Assembly: GCA_015680685.1 (NCBI GenBank)
Contig: MNCI01000271.1
Location: 252,589-301,393, forward strand
From: Gnetum montanum
Lineage: Eukaryota > Streptophyta > Gnetopsida > Gnetales > Gnetaceae
Reading direction: 5' to 3'
Length of the DNA stretch: 48,805 nt
The translations under genes and the position numbers were made by a program. Positions 22,180-32,794 of this stretch are shown here, piece by piece; position 1 is the stretch's first letter, and each line of letters starts with the position of its first letter. The notes under the pieces were generated by a model, which ran no database searches, was not told the origin of the DNA, and saw nothing but the letters and a program-made list of their open reading frames with translations.

Positions 22180-23818
22180 CTATGCCAAAAGGTAATTGAC
22201 CTGAGATGGCCCCGTGTCTGTTTCAGGGGGTATCCGATCTAGGCTTGCCATTAGGCGCTGCAAGATCTCCTCTTCTGTGATATCGGCCCAATTCCTATCG
22301 CCCAAGTTAGCACCTGCTGCAACTTTCTCCTTTTCTATGGATGTCCATCTTGGTGGTCCTGAAGAAAAGGTAGTAGCAGCAGTTTCACCTGTGGGAAAGG
22401 TTACTTCCCTTTTGGGAGATTCGCTTACTATCACCTATTGCATGAACTTGTCGAAAGCCCAAGAAGTGCCAATAATGTCGAGGAATACCTCATAAGTATG
22501 TAACTTGATTGAGGCATCCTTGTATTGGTTACAGTAGGTGGCAAGTTCTAGCTTATACATGTGTTTATGAATTTTTTGTGCCTGCCCCCACTCGTAAATT
22601 TTTTCACTATAGTCTTTCCAATCTTGGTTCTTCTGGGCTAACAGGTCCATTTTCATGCATTGTTCTATTATCTTATGAGTGGCCTCATTGTTGCACCACA
22701 CGACCATCCAATACCTTGCATATTCAATGATGGCCGTGTGCTAACTGCCATGATTGGTGTCTTGGGCCAACAGGAATTTGTTCCTAGATTGGAGATCTTC
22801 CACCTCGGTGGTTAGGTTGGCCTTCTCCTTCTTAAGCCTCTGTACCTATTTCTAGATGTCTTCATTCATGCACCTGCATTCCCACAAGGAGTGTGCCAAG
22901 TACAGTGCACATTAGCTTGCTTCATTGTAAACGCGATGAGGTACCTCAGTCACCTCTAGTGGAAATGCAGGCACGACATTGACCTCAACCACTTATTTGG
23001 GGTTCCACTTGAGATGGGAAGCTGCTAACCACATATACAAAGGCATTAGTAATAGTGCCATGGTGAAGCAACAACATTTTAAAGAGTCTAGCATAGTAAT
23101 TCTGACTTACCCACTTTTGGGTCGACCTGCTTTAAGTGGTTGATCATGTCTTCAATCACCCCCTCCATGAAAGTAAATTTGTCGGGGGTCTCAGTCCATG
23201 GTCGTAGGTGGATAGAGGATGGGCCGGAGGTATCAACGTTGGTATCAGTTGCATAGTAAGATGTGTTAGCTAAAGTGGAGAGAACCATAATAGGGTTGAT
23301 AAATAGTGTAAATGACAGTGTAAAGCTCCTACCTAGCAAACCCTCAGGGGTGATAGTAGGGGGTTCACCCATCGACACACTGTCAAGTATGTTGTCAAAC
23401 TCACCAGCATCCACATGAAGCCCCTCTCCTTCTAGTTGACCCAACAACGTAGTAGCATCCTTGATGCTCATGTGCTCCTCTGGCATTGAGCTGCTTTTTG
23501 CAAAAGGGTCGTTAGTAAGGATCTCTTCTCGATTACCAGGATCCTCTTCCTCATTGGTTGAGCCCCTTTCTTCATTGGTAGGGGAATCCTCTTCATCAGC
23601 AGAGACCTCCTCCTCACTAGCCAAAGCCATTTCTTCTGTAGTAGGGGCCCCTTCTTCATTGATTGGGGCCCCCTCCTCTGTAGCTGAGGCCTTCACATTT
23701 TTGCCAGTTGTCCCTGTTGTAGGGGCCATCACCTCTTCTTCCCCTTCTTCCTCTTCTTCCTCAACTAATGAAGCATAATAGCAGTAAGCAGATAACATCA
23801 ACTTGAAGCAGTTGCTAT

Positions 23819-23848
23819 GCTATGCTACGCTACCTAGCGTAACATAGC
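23819..23848. repeat. GCTATG..TAGC inverted repeat inside intron 4 of the antisense gene
   Basis: Arms GCTATGCTACGCTA (23819-23832) and TAGCGTAACATAGC (23835-23848) pair with two mismatches around a 2-bp loop. The same motif type occurs three times in the 3' LTR of this element. Confidence 0.75.
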
Positions 23849-25049
23849 GTAGTGAAAAAAAATCAAAAACTTACCAATCGGAGGCTGCACTCTGTGAAGT
23901 TTGAGCTGCAGCTTCTTCCCTCTTCCCTCATCTGTGCGGGAAGGTTCATCAACTAGAAGGGACCTCTTACATTGCAATTTGATCATCACCATTTCTACAA
24001 TGAGGTGTTCCCCCCTTGTCACACTATTAGTGGTAGTAGGGGGTGCCTCTCCTAAGCTATCCTTGGCCCAAAAGTTGCGTGTCACCCGATCCCTAGTTGT
24101 CATTGAAAATGATTCCCCGATAGCTTCCGGGGGATCCTGAGATCGGGTGGTACAGAAGACTTGGCAAATTCACTGTTTGGAAATCTAGCTACAATCTTGT
24201 AGAACCTAGACCCCATTCTCGTGGACTACCAAGAATTCTGCAAAATGCTATAGGCAATCTATGAAGAAGGCATGGTGCATGTTGAAATGGGACTCAAGCT
24301 TCCCATGAAGCTTGACCATTTCAGCCTGCATGCCTCTGCAAAGGTGCTTGACCCAATTGTAATGGGTTCCCTCTTCCATGATGTCGCTCATTATTCGAGC
24401 CTTCTCAATCCCAATGATTTTTCCTTGGGAAAGTAGCTTGGGGAAGGCATGGGCATGGAAGACAGGGTAAACCATTTTGGCCACCCATAACCTAAATTTC
24501 TCCATATAGATCCCCTTTCGGTCTTGTGTCGCCCCTAGCCACTTCTTGATGTCCCCCTAATTGTGTACATGTTTCTTGGATTTTTCTCCCATGGGGAGAC
24601 CATTAGAGGGGACACCGAAAAGATCTGCAAATAATTGATCATTAACATCAAACACCACATGCACACCATGAACATGTGTGTGGAAGCGGTTTGCCTTTTC
24701 GGAGAAAGAGTCGGCCAGGGCAAGCATCTTGACAGGTGGGACATTTGGGTTAATAGCCAAAAATAAGTCCTTAAGCCCAGCCTCTTGAAGATTATGGAAA
24801 AGCATGGTTGGGGCTCCATTACAGAGCCAACACCAGGTCTCTTCCACCTCCCCATACTTAAAAAAGAGGTTGGTCTCATTGCACCCAGAGGCAATCATAG
24901 TCACCTCTTGGGATTTCTTTGCTGCTAAAATGGTTCGCAAAAAATAAATAAAAAACAAAAAAAAGGAGAGAGGGTTAGATAAAGGTAAAAATCATTCAAA
25001 CACGTAACAGTGAATTCACACTTTAGCGTACCAGGTTGAAACAACGTGG

Positions 25050-25847
25050 GAAATGGTGGGAGATCCACCAACATGTCTTCGACGGTGAGCGGCATGAGGG
25101 ATGCCCACTCCCTATCCAACCAATCGGCTTCTTTACACTTCCCATAAAATTGGGAATACCAGGTTGGATAGGTTCTGAGCTCATCCCCAAATTGGCCTAT
25201 TACGCCAGTGTGCACATTCCCAATGGAGGAAAACTCCCACAGGGCCATCTGTGCTAACGCCAAGGCATCTGTGTCAACATGGAGACCACTTTTGTCAATA
25301 AGAAACCTGGTAACACAAAAAAATACATATAGATACTATTAATACCTGTGTCTAGTGTAGCATAGATTACACAACAGAATACCTTCATAGAACTCACCCG
25401 CCGGCATAGTAAATGGTTCCAGGTGGGTTTTGAAAGTAGGTGCCCATGTGACAAGTAATAAACAATGTGTTGTATAAGTGATAGCACTTATACCCGGGCA
25501 TTTCCTAGATCCAACTTAAGCGTCTCAAGCTTTTTGGATGTTGGTTGGAACCTTTTGCCTGCTTGCCCCCAACTGACCCATCAGTCAAAAATTTTAGAAT
25601 TCCTCAGTTTGCCCCGGGCAACATGGTTTCTATAATTGTGGCTACTACCTCCACTAATAAGTGTGACCAAACAATCACACTGAAATGTTGGAGAAGGAAC
25701 TGTAGGAAGTCCCGTGCATCCTCTCGGAACCAAACTACCTGCTACTCCACATGTGCATGGGGAGGAGGCACATTGGCCATCAGTGTGCTAAGATAGCATA
25801 GGACTCCTACAATCTCCAGGACAATCAGGATGGGTTTCAACATGACC
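25050..25847 (-). other. FCP1/NIF-like HAD phosphatase domain encoded by exons 2-3 of the antisense gene
   Basis: By residue of the spliced product: 44-56 KPILIVLEIVGVL fits the first HAD strand, with Glu51 where the nucleophile Asp of DxDx(T/V) is expected. R81..F87L88 to 95-101 FSVIVWS fits the RPxxxxFL...FxxxVWS segment. K145 in HPKSLRRLSWI fits the conserved Lys motif. 166-170 NTLFI followed by TCHM fits the NTLLIDDSP segment with both Asp lost. 180-187 NPPGTIYY fits NPPxTAIF. DTDALALAQMALWEF fits the closing helix. The order and spacing support the fold. The lost acidic residues predict no phosphatase activity. Assigned by eye, without a profile search. Confidence 0.6.
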
Positions 25848-26924
25848 CTGCACAACGAACAACCAAACGTTAGCACTGCGTATGAGTGAAGGTTACACGT
25901 AACGTAGCATAACCCTCTGATTACATGTAGTGTAGCATGACACTTTGCATATAGTGTACCATGACCTTCCCTCAATCACAAATCTTTCTTTAAAATAAAA
26001 AACAAAATAGAATAAAAATAATGGGCAATGTAGCAACACAAGACTTGTAGCTTAGCAGAAGCATCAAGCCCCGCATAATGTAACAACATCTAGATGCAAA
26101 CACATGACATGTAGCAATGCTAGCAGATGAACATAATACAACAACACACAACGCATCACTATGACAAGCATGGCAATGTAGAAAAATTAATAAAAAATAG
26201 ATTCAGCAGTGTAGTAGTATTGCAGATTCAACAGTGCCAATGTGACAAACCTTACGACATACTACCATACCGTAATAAAAACATTACAAAGTGCAGATAA
26301 GTAAGAGTTCACTGTGCTATAGCCGTCCCAACCATACTTCAACTTTACAAAATAACTCATGCTGTACTACAATAAACATGTGTCTTACTTGTCAAATCTT
26401 GTAGATGGCCAAACCCTCCTGAGGGTGGCATGCTACGCTAACCATGCGCTAAGTTGTCCAAACTTGGCCAAACCCCCATGACAAGGCAGTCATGATAATG
26501 ACAATCAAGGCGATACCGCATGCAGCTATAGCATAACGACCATACAGCCATGGTACCCCAACTAGCAACAGCAGCAACGTAGCAGTCAAAATGGCAACCA
26601 AAATAATGGAAAAGGATGTGAATTTCAATAATAACGATTGTTGAAGCCTGAACAACAAAGGTGGCATAACAACTTACTGAGTAGATGGAGTCTCCTCTCG
26701 CACTTCAACGCACACTTGGGATAGGTGCCCCAAAGTGTCCTTGACTTCATCCACCTTAGTGACCCCTCGGTGTTTATGTTCGCCTTTAGGTGCCATTGCT
26801 TCACTCCCAAATGCTATCAGCTGCTATGCTACACCATTTCTCTTTCTCTTGGCACGATCATGCTATGCTCTAGATGTGGGCTCTGTGCTCTGACAACGAA
26901 AATGACAAGTTTACTAGGGGTAAA

Positions 26925-26937
26925 CCCCTATTTATAG
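26925..26937 (-). promoter_or_regulatory. TATA box of the antisense gene
   Basis: The minus strand reads CTATAAATAGGGG, with TATAAATA at 26936-26929, about 140 nt upstream of the ATG at 26796. The AGGGGTAAACCCCT palindrome (26916-26929) overlaps its downstream edge. Position and sequence fit a plant polymerase II core promoter independent of the LTRs. Confidence 0.7.
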
Positions 26938-27119
26938 TCAATGTAGTGAAAAGGACTTACCATTTTTGCACCCCGAGTAATGTGGGATGCCCTATATGGC
27001 CTAGTACTTTTATGTCGTACACCTACGATAGCGTAGCATTCTTGTTTGCAAATAGGTGGGCCCAATCAAAAATTTTGTCCCACCTTAACTTAGTAACCTA
27101 CCTATACGAAACCTGCATG

Positions 27120-27480
27120 CCATAGTTTGCAAAGACCTTAAACTAGTGACATATCACAAAGCTTACTTGTTAACGATTTGCAAAGACCTTAAACTAGTAA
27201 CTTTATCCACCAACCTGTTAACGATCCGCAAAGACCTGAAACTAGTAGCCTTACCCTTACAGCCTATTAACGGTCTGCAAAGACCTTAAACTACTAGCCT
27301 TAGTTTCTGAACTCCACCTATTAACGGTCTGCCAAGACCTTAAACTAGCAACATCAATTTACATTTTGACATATGTTGTAGCATGAGTGCAGTCCACCAT
27401 GACCTTAAACTGGCAGAGTTAATATCTCTTGCATGTTTGAACCCACTCACAGTCCTCCGTGACCTTAAATTGATAACTTG
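27120..27480 (+). repeat. Repeat array 2 of element C
   Basis: Seven copies of the core (C/T)TGCAAAGACCTTAAACTAG occur at roughly 50-60-bp spacing (near 27124, 27174, 27222, 27270, 27327, 27390 and 27451), with diverged spacers. It lies between the antisense promoter and the RT coding block. Confidence 0.85.
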
Positions 27481-27584
27481 CGAACTTGGCCAAATATTTG
27501 ACGACCATTGCATGTTTCATTATTGCTTTGTAAATATTTATTATTATGCACTATAGCTACAAACAAGTATTACTTGACTAGGCT

Positions 27585-27601
27585 TTTTCTTACTGTGGTA
27601 G
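27585..27601 (+). promoter_or_regulatory. Candidate splice acceptor before the RT block
   Basis: TTTTTCTTACTGTGGTAG ends in AG at 27600-27601 and is pyrimidine-rich, immediately upstream of the pol reading frame (ATG at about 27611). Ogre elements splice out an intron between protease and RT; this would be the matching acceptor. The donor is not settled (GTAAGG at 21538 is one candidate). Confidence 0.4.
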
Positions 27602-27610
27602 GTTGAACAA

Positions 27611-28826
27611 GATGGCCATGCAGCGTGACCTACACTCACTTTTAACCTTGACAGGTCCTCATGGAAAGCTTGCAAGATATCCGAACTTAGAGTCGATAGA
27701 CTAGGATTCATCTATTGATAACACTGTAGCATCCCTGGAAACATCCCTAGATTGGCCCTAACATTTGGTCCAAGCCTTAGACTTAGAGGCCGGGGATGTG
27801 ACTAAGGACCCCCTCATTGAAGTACCAGTAAAAACATCTAGGGGGGAAGTAAAGACACTAAAACTAAGTTCCCTCCTAGATCAACAAATGCAAAAAGATG
27901 TATCTAGAGTCCTTTAAGACAACATCAAAGTATTCGCATGGTCCTACAATGACATGCCTGGCTTAGACCCATAGTTAATACAACATAACATTGTATTGGA
28001 TCCATGTGTCAAATTGGTTAAATAAAAGGCTTGAAAAATTAAACTAGAAATTGCACTAGCCATACATGATGAAATCACTAAGCTATACCAAGCAGGCTTC
28101 ATTCGCGTGGTTGATTACTTGGAATGGGTATCAAACATCGTTGTAGTCTATAAGAAAAAGGGAGGTATACTAATCTGTATAGACTTATGAGATTTGAACA
28201 AAGTAATGATTAAAGATGACTTCCCATTTCCAAGTATCGATGAACTTATTGACACTACAGCTAGTCATGCGTTATTATCCTTTATGGATGGGTTCTCGAG
28301 TTACAATCAAATTTGCATCAATCTAGAGCATCAGTTGACAACTACGTTCATGGCCCCTTGGGGAACTTTTTGTTACACTATGATGCCCTTTCGTTTAAAG
28401 CATGCTGGAGCAACCTATAAACGATCCATGACCTACATATTTAGCGACTATCTCCTAGAGAGACTCAATGATTACGTGGATGACATAGCAGTCAAATCTA
28501 AGATGGCTATCGATCATCCCATAGATATAGAGGTAGTCCTCAAACGTTTTGACAGGCATGACTTGTGTCTTAACCCAAAGAAATGTGTTTTCAGTGTTAA
28601 AATCGGATGCATGCTAGGGTTTGTAGTATTGGAGGCTAGAATACGGGTGGACCCTGACAAAGTTAAGGCCATCGTTAACATAGCACCCCCTACTAACCTT
28701 AAAGAATTGTGTGGGTTGCAAGGTAGAATACAGTTCCTCAGAAGGTTTATAGCAAGGTTGACTGACAAGTTACACCCTATACAACACTTACTAAAGAAAG
28801 GGGTTAACTTCGAGTGGACAACCTAG
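27611..28826 (+). pseudogene. pol: Reverse transcriptase of element C
   Basis: The pre-RT segment contains KVFAWSYNDMPGLDP and LIQHNIVLDP, which are Tat-lineage hallmarks. The core reads AGFIRVVDYLEWVSNIVVV, FPFPSIDELID, SFMDGFSSYNQI, MPFRLKHAGATYKRSM and the catalytic YVDDIAVKS (about 28474-28500). Thumb motifs LKELCGLQGRIQFLRRFI follow. Frame 3 is open from about 28194 to 28826; upstream there are TAG, TAA and TGA stops. Polymerase motifs are conserved, but the gene is not translatable. Confidence 0.87.
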
Positions 28827-29320
28827 TGCCAACAAGCCTTCGATGACTTAAAGAAAGAGCTTTTACACCTCCCAACTGTTTACCCACGACAAAGGGATAA
28901 GCCTTTCTACATCTACCTTGCCACCTCAGACACATCTATCACAACGTTGTTATGCTAAAAAAGAGAAGATAGCTTTGAAATCCTAGTCTATTACTTAAGG
29001 CATGCATTAATCACATATGAAGCCAAATACAACGAAGTGGAAAGAAATTGTCTCTCCCTAGTGTTCGCATTAAAAAAGTGGAGACACTACCTATTCTGTA
29101 GCCAAGTGAACATTATATGCAAAAGAAACGTACTTCGGGCTATCATGAACAACTTATATGAAAGTAGTAGGATAGCCTGATGGAAAGCAATAACAACAAA
29201 ATTTGATTTACACTATGTAGTCTAATCGTCAACAAAAGAACAAGCGATAGCTACGCAGCTTGCAACCTCACCCGTTGACGATCAAGCAACCATAGAACCA
29301 GAATTCCTTGATGAACATGT
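28827..29320 (+). pseudogene. pol: First RNase H of element C
   Basis: Downstream of RT, after a TAG, the connection (QQAFDDLKKELLHLPT) leads into YLATSDTSITTLL, YYLRHALITYEAKYNEVER and ALKKWRHYLFCSQVNIICK. These fit the Ty3/gypsy RNase H. The first catalytic Asp position is not clearly conserved (ATSD). Several stops. Confidence 0.75.
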
Positions 29321-29329
29321 TAGCAGTAT

Positions 29330-29730
29330 CAACCTTGTGCCATTACATTTTGAGGTCGTTTTGCATTTTGACGGTGCCTCAAACACGTGAGGCGGTAGTG
29401 CTACCGCCATCATTATGTTCCCCTTGGGGGACATTCAACCTTTTGCCTATTGCTTTATGTTCCTTTGTACAAACAATGTAGCTGAGTACAAAGGACTCCT
29501 TAGGGGCCTCTTAGTAGCCCAACAATTAAAGATTCAACATTTGGAAATCTGAGGCGATTCTTAACTTATTTTCAATCAAATCACTGAAGTCTATGCCTAT
29601 AAAGCTTCGCACTTATAACCTTACTATGATTTGGCCAAAAACTTGTTGAAAAATTTCACCATGACAGACATCCAGCATGTGCTACGTAGCGAAAACACCG
29701 TAGTTGATGCCTTAGCTACACTAGCATTAA
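29330..29730 (+). pseudogene. pol: Second, archaeal-type RNase H (aRH) of element C
   Basis: LHFDGASNT, a stop where Arg or Trp is usual, then GGSATAIIMFPLGD, CTNNVAEYKGLLRGLLVAQQ and a GDS motif followed by LIFNQI match the archaeal-type RNase H that Tat-lineage elements carry between RNase H and integrase. Asp, Glu (AEY) and Asp (GDS) catalytic positions are visible. The C-terminal NTVVDALATLA helix is also present. This is the best lineage marker in element C. Confidence 0.82.
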
Positions 29731-29879
29731 ACATTTCGCCACATCTATTTGCAAGCTTACCTGCTTCGATAACAAAATGCACAGACCCTATCACCTAAGC
29801 AGTACACGTGGCCTTCGTAAGCACTACTAACACCCAAGAGTGGTACGCTAACGTGAAAGCCTACCTGTAGCATGGTGAA

Positions 29880-31085
29880 CCCCCACACAGCTTGACATCT
29901 GCCCAAAGGGATGCAATTTGAAAGCGAGCATGGAAGTATGTCCTCGTAGGAGATAATACCTTATGTAAGCACTCCTTTGATGGAATACTATTAACTTGCG
30001 TTACTGGGAAGGAGGCACAAAAAATCATTAGCAAAGTCCATGAAGGACTATGTGGAGGGCACATAGCTCCTAGGGCCATGACAGCTAAGATTAGATGCCT
30101 AGGGTATTACTGGCCTTGCATGGAATGAGATTGCTTTGCTAAATTCAAAACGTGTGACACGTGCCAATGTCACAAAAACCTTATACATGTGTCACCTACT
30201 GAGTTGCATCCTACGTAGATCACGTGGCCATTCCAATGATGGGGACTAGATATCATAGGACCCATAACACCTAAGTCTTCTGCAGGGCATAACTTCATCA
30301 TTATGGCCACTGAGTACTTTACGAAATAGGTAGAGGCTATCCCCCTTAGGAAAACTACATCTCAATAGGTTTGCCACTTCATCTTAGATAACATCGTAAC
30401 AAGGTTTGGTCTTCCCATGACTATTGTGATATAAAATGGGCCATAGTTTAGTAGTGCGGAAACCAAAACCTTTTGTATCAACCTTGGCATTAAGAAATCT
30501 TTTCTCGTCGCCATACTACCCGTAGGCAAATGGTCAGGCAGAAGCAACAAACAAGGCCATCATCAACTTGCTTAAAAGAATGCTTAGCAACAGCAAGAGG
30601 CAATGGCATGAGAAAATCCACTATGTGCTATGGGCCTACAATACAACTTGCAGGACGGCTACAAGTAAGACTCCCTATAGCCTAGTTTACAGATCTAAGG
30701 CAATGTTACCTCTTGAATCCCAGGTACCATCACTGCGGATGATCCTTTTAAGCATCGTGAATGAAGCCCAGAACAATGAGTCAAGGATCATCGACCTTAA
30801 CTCCTTAGAGGAAGAGAGTGCACAAATGCTGGGTCGTATTGAATGGTATCAAGACAAGCAGTGGCAAAAGCATCATGCAAACCTACATCAATGGCTGATA
30901 GAAAAGGGCGATGAACTAGTCCTCAAAGTTTTTTGTGAACATGTAGATAAGTTTTCAGCAAACTAGGAAGGTCCATTCATAGTCACAATAGCCTATGAGA
31001 ATGGAGCCTTCAAACTAGTAGACATGGATGGTAGAGAGTTTGCAAATTCTGTGAACCACTTATACTTGAAGCTGTACTATGTCTA
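29880..31085 (+). pseudogene. pol: Integrase of element C
   Basis: The zinc finger HEGLCGGHIAP ... CDTCQCHKN (H-H-C-C) lies at about 30040-30175. The core has WGLDIIGPI (Asp) near 30241, a stop where DNG is expected near 30434, and GQAEATNKAIINLLKRM (Glu) near 30533. The C-terminal part ends SVNHLYLKLYYV-like at about 31084, directly before repeat array 3. No chromodomain. Numerous stops; non-functional. Confidence 0.8.
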
Positions 31086-31094
31086 ATGTAGAAG

Positions 31095-31412
31095 CAAGGT
31101 AAGCATCCATAGTCTGCTATGACTATAAACTGACATCCATAGTTCGCTACGACTATAAATTGGCACAGATAGTCTGCCATGACTTTAAACTAGCATAGAA
31201 CATTTGCTATGACATTAAACTAGCATAGACAGTCTGCTACGACCTTAAACTGGCCCATCCACCATCTACTACGACAATAAACTAGCACAGTGCTCTGCTG
31301 GGACCTTAAACTAGCACAACGTTTTGCTAGGACCTTAAACTAGCATATTGCGGTCTGCTGGGACCTTAAACCAGTACATCAGATGGTCTACCAGGATCTT
31401 AAACTAGGTTTG
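31095..31412 (+). repeat. Repeat array 3 of element C
   Basis: About nine units of 33-38 bp have the form GTCTGCTAYGACCTTAAACTAGCACA. They begin right after the integrase stop. The core is the same as in arrays 1 and 2. Hypervariable tandem repeats in the 3' region are known for Tat-lineage elements. Confidence 0.88.
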
Positions 31413-32794
31413 CGGCACAATGTTCCCAACTTGCATCTGCCACCACTCAAACAAGTGAGTGTGCATAGTGTTGACACGGGGTGGGACGTTGTAGTTCTAA
31501 AATGTAATTCACGATGACAAGAGAACACCCTCTGGAACACATGCTATGCCATTGCTAATCCTTTAGAGATATCGTTTGACATCTTGCTGACCTTCTAGAG
31601 CTACCACCACTATAGCTCATTACCCTGGCAGTAGCTTCCATTGTCAGCACCTGCTACTAGAGTCCTAGCACTATTGTGGCCCAGCCATAAGGTTGCTATC
31701 CTCCAGCCCCCACCATTGCCTAAACTCAATAGACGTTCAGCTGTTAAGCCTCTCCACTTATAGTTGAACTGCATGATGTTTGCCGTGGGTGGGAACTCCT
31801 AAGCACTCGCATTGCCGTAGCTCCTAGCCCCCTCACTACCAGCCCCTTTAGCTTGTTGCTGCTAGAACCACTACTAGCCTTCTTGCTTTAGATGTCGTAT
31901 ACCTCAGCAATAGTGCTCATCACTTCAATAGTGTCTAAAGTAAGTAAGACCTTTGCCTAACTACGTTTCATGGTTACATTTCTCTGGTTTGCTTTCTATT
32001 GCGTTTGCAGGATATAGGTCGAGATGGTAGTCAGAGATGCATTTTGCCAAGAGAACAGGACATCACATCATTCCAAGGTGACCGCTCTAACTAGCTTAGC
32101 TACTTGGGAGTGCACATACTGCCCTTTCTCTTAAATTTTGTCATCTCGTTTCTCATACCTGCAGTTTCCCTTTTTACATCTCCTTTACAATCTTTCTTGA
32201 CGCATGTAAAGCCCTCCCATATGCTTAATCGCAAAGTCCATGACACGTGTAATGCTACTCACCACATGGGAAGCATTTGTAGGTAGGTCAAAGCCCCATA
32301 TGAATGTAACACAACTCATCCCAGGGAGGAAACACCTTTTCTGCAAAAACAAGATTGTTTGCAAATGAACATGGAAAAACAACAAAAGAAAAGCGCAAAA
32401 GTGTAATGAAGCTAAAAAAAAGAGAAAAAGAAAGAGAACATGTGCTTAAAAAATGGTACACTAGCTGTTTCACATTGACCCTCTCTAAGAATTCCGACAA
32501 GAGGTCAGAAGCTAGCGAAAGAAAGATGCCCACGTGCACTGACTCCCTCACGAGTACTTCGACGAGGGACTGTGCTACATTTCATCTTTCATCCTTCCTT
32601 TTCTTGAACCTGTCCCTTCAAGTCCACCCTTTTCCATTTCTCCTGCATAACTATCCTATTACTCCCAAGCATAGCAAAGCAACATTTGAGCAACCACTAG
32701 AGAGCGATGTTGGCGACTTATTCTTCATGGTGTTTTGTATTCTTTGTTAACGTCTATCAGGTGGATCCTCTAGACATTGACAAAGAGAGGCCAG
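31413..32794 (+). other. 3' untranslated region and polypurine tract of element C
   Basis: Non-coding. An open stretch at 32355-32750 is Lys- and Ser/Phe-biased and has no recognisable domain. It ends in AAAGAGAGGCCAG (32782-32794), the likely polypurine tract. Confidence 0.6.

Larger units (their letters stand above)
22180..26796 (-). pseudogene. Antisense seven-exon gene inside element C (FCP1-like N-terminus, 1109 codons)
   Basis: Reading the minus strand, seven exons join in one frame: 26796-26678, 25847-25398, 25306-25032, 24924-23875, 23764-23333, 23269-23111 and 23024-22180. All six introns (830, 91, 107, 110, 63 and 86 nt) have GT..AG ends; most donors are GTAAGT or GTGAGT and several acceptors follow T-rich tracts. 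Exon lengths sum to 3330 nt, exactly 1110 codons with TAG at 22182. Domains by residue: 40-255 FCP1/HAD-like; about 350-390 a plant-transposon-type motif (VHGVHVVFDVN then FGVP); about 633-700 acidic Glu-rich repeats; about 860-960 charged helical sequence. Fourteen in-frame stops (3 in exon 2, 5 in exon 4, 6 in exon 7; 10 TAG, 2 TAA, 2 TGA) and no frameshift: a pseudogene decayed by substitution. The function in the element is unknown. Confidence 0.8.

Noticed and set aside
23461-23778. 105-codon plus-strand Ser-rich ORF
   Set aside because: It is the shadow of the Glu-rich exon 5 of the antisense gene; GAA/GAG codons read as TTC/CTC and TCT on the other strand.
24535-24894. 119-codon minus-strand ORF
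   Set aside because: Out-of-frame shadow of exon 4. The frame joined to exons 3 and 5 is the neighbouring one (24557-24958).
26449-26667. 72-codon minus-strand ORF with two hydrophobic segments
   Set aside because: It lies entirely within intron 1 of the antisense gene, begins just after the exon 1 donor, and has no partner domain. Hydrophobicity is probably a by-product of a T-rich intron, although a small membrane protein cannot be fully excluded.
32355-32750. 131-codon plus-strand ORF after element C pol
   Set aside because: Biased composition, no recognisable domain, and position in the 3' untranslated region. It may be chance.
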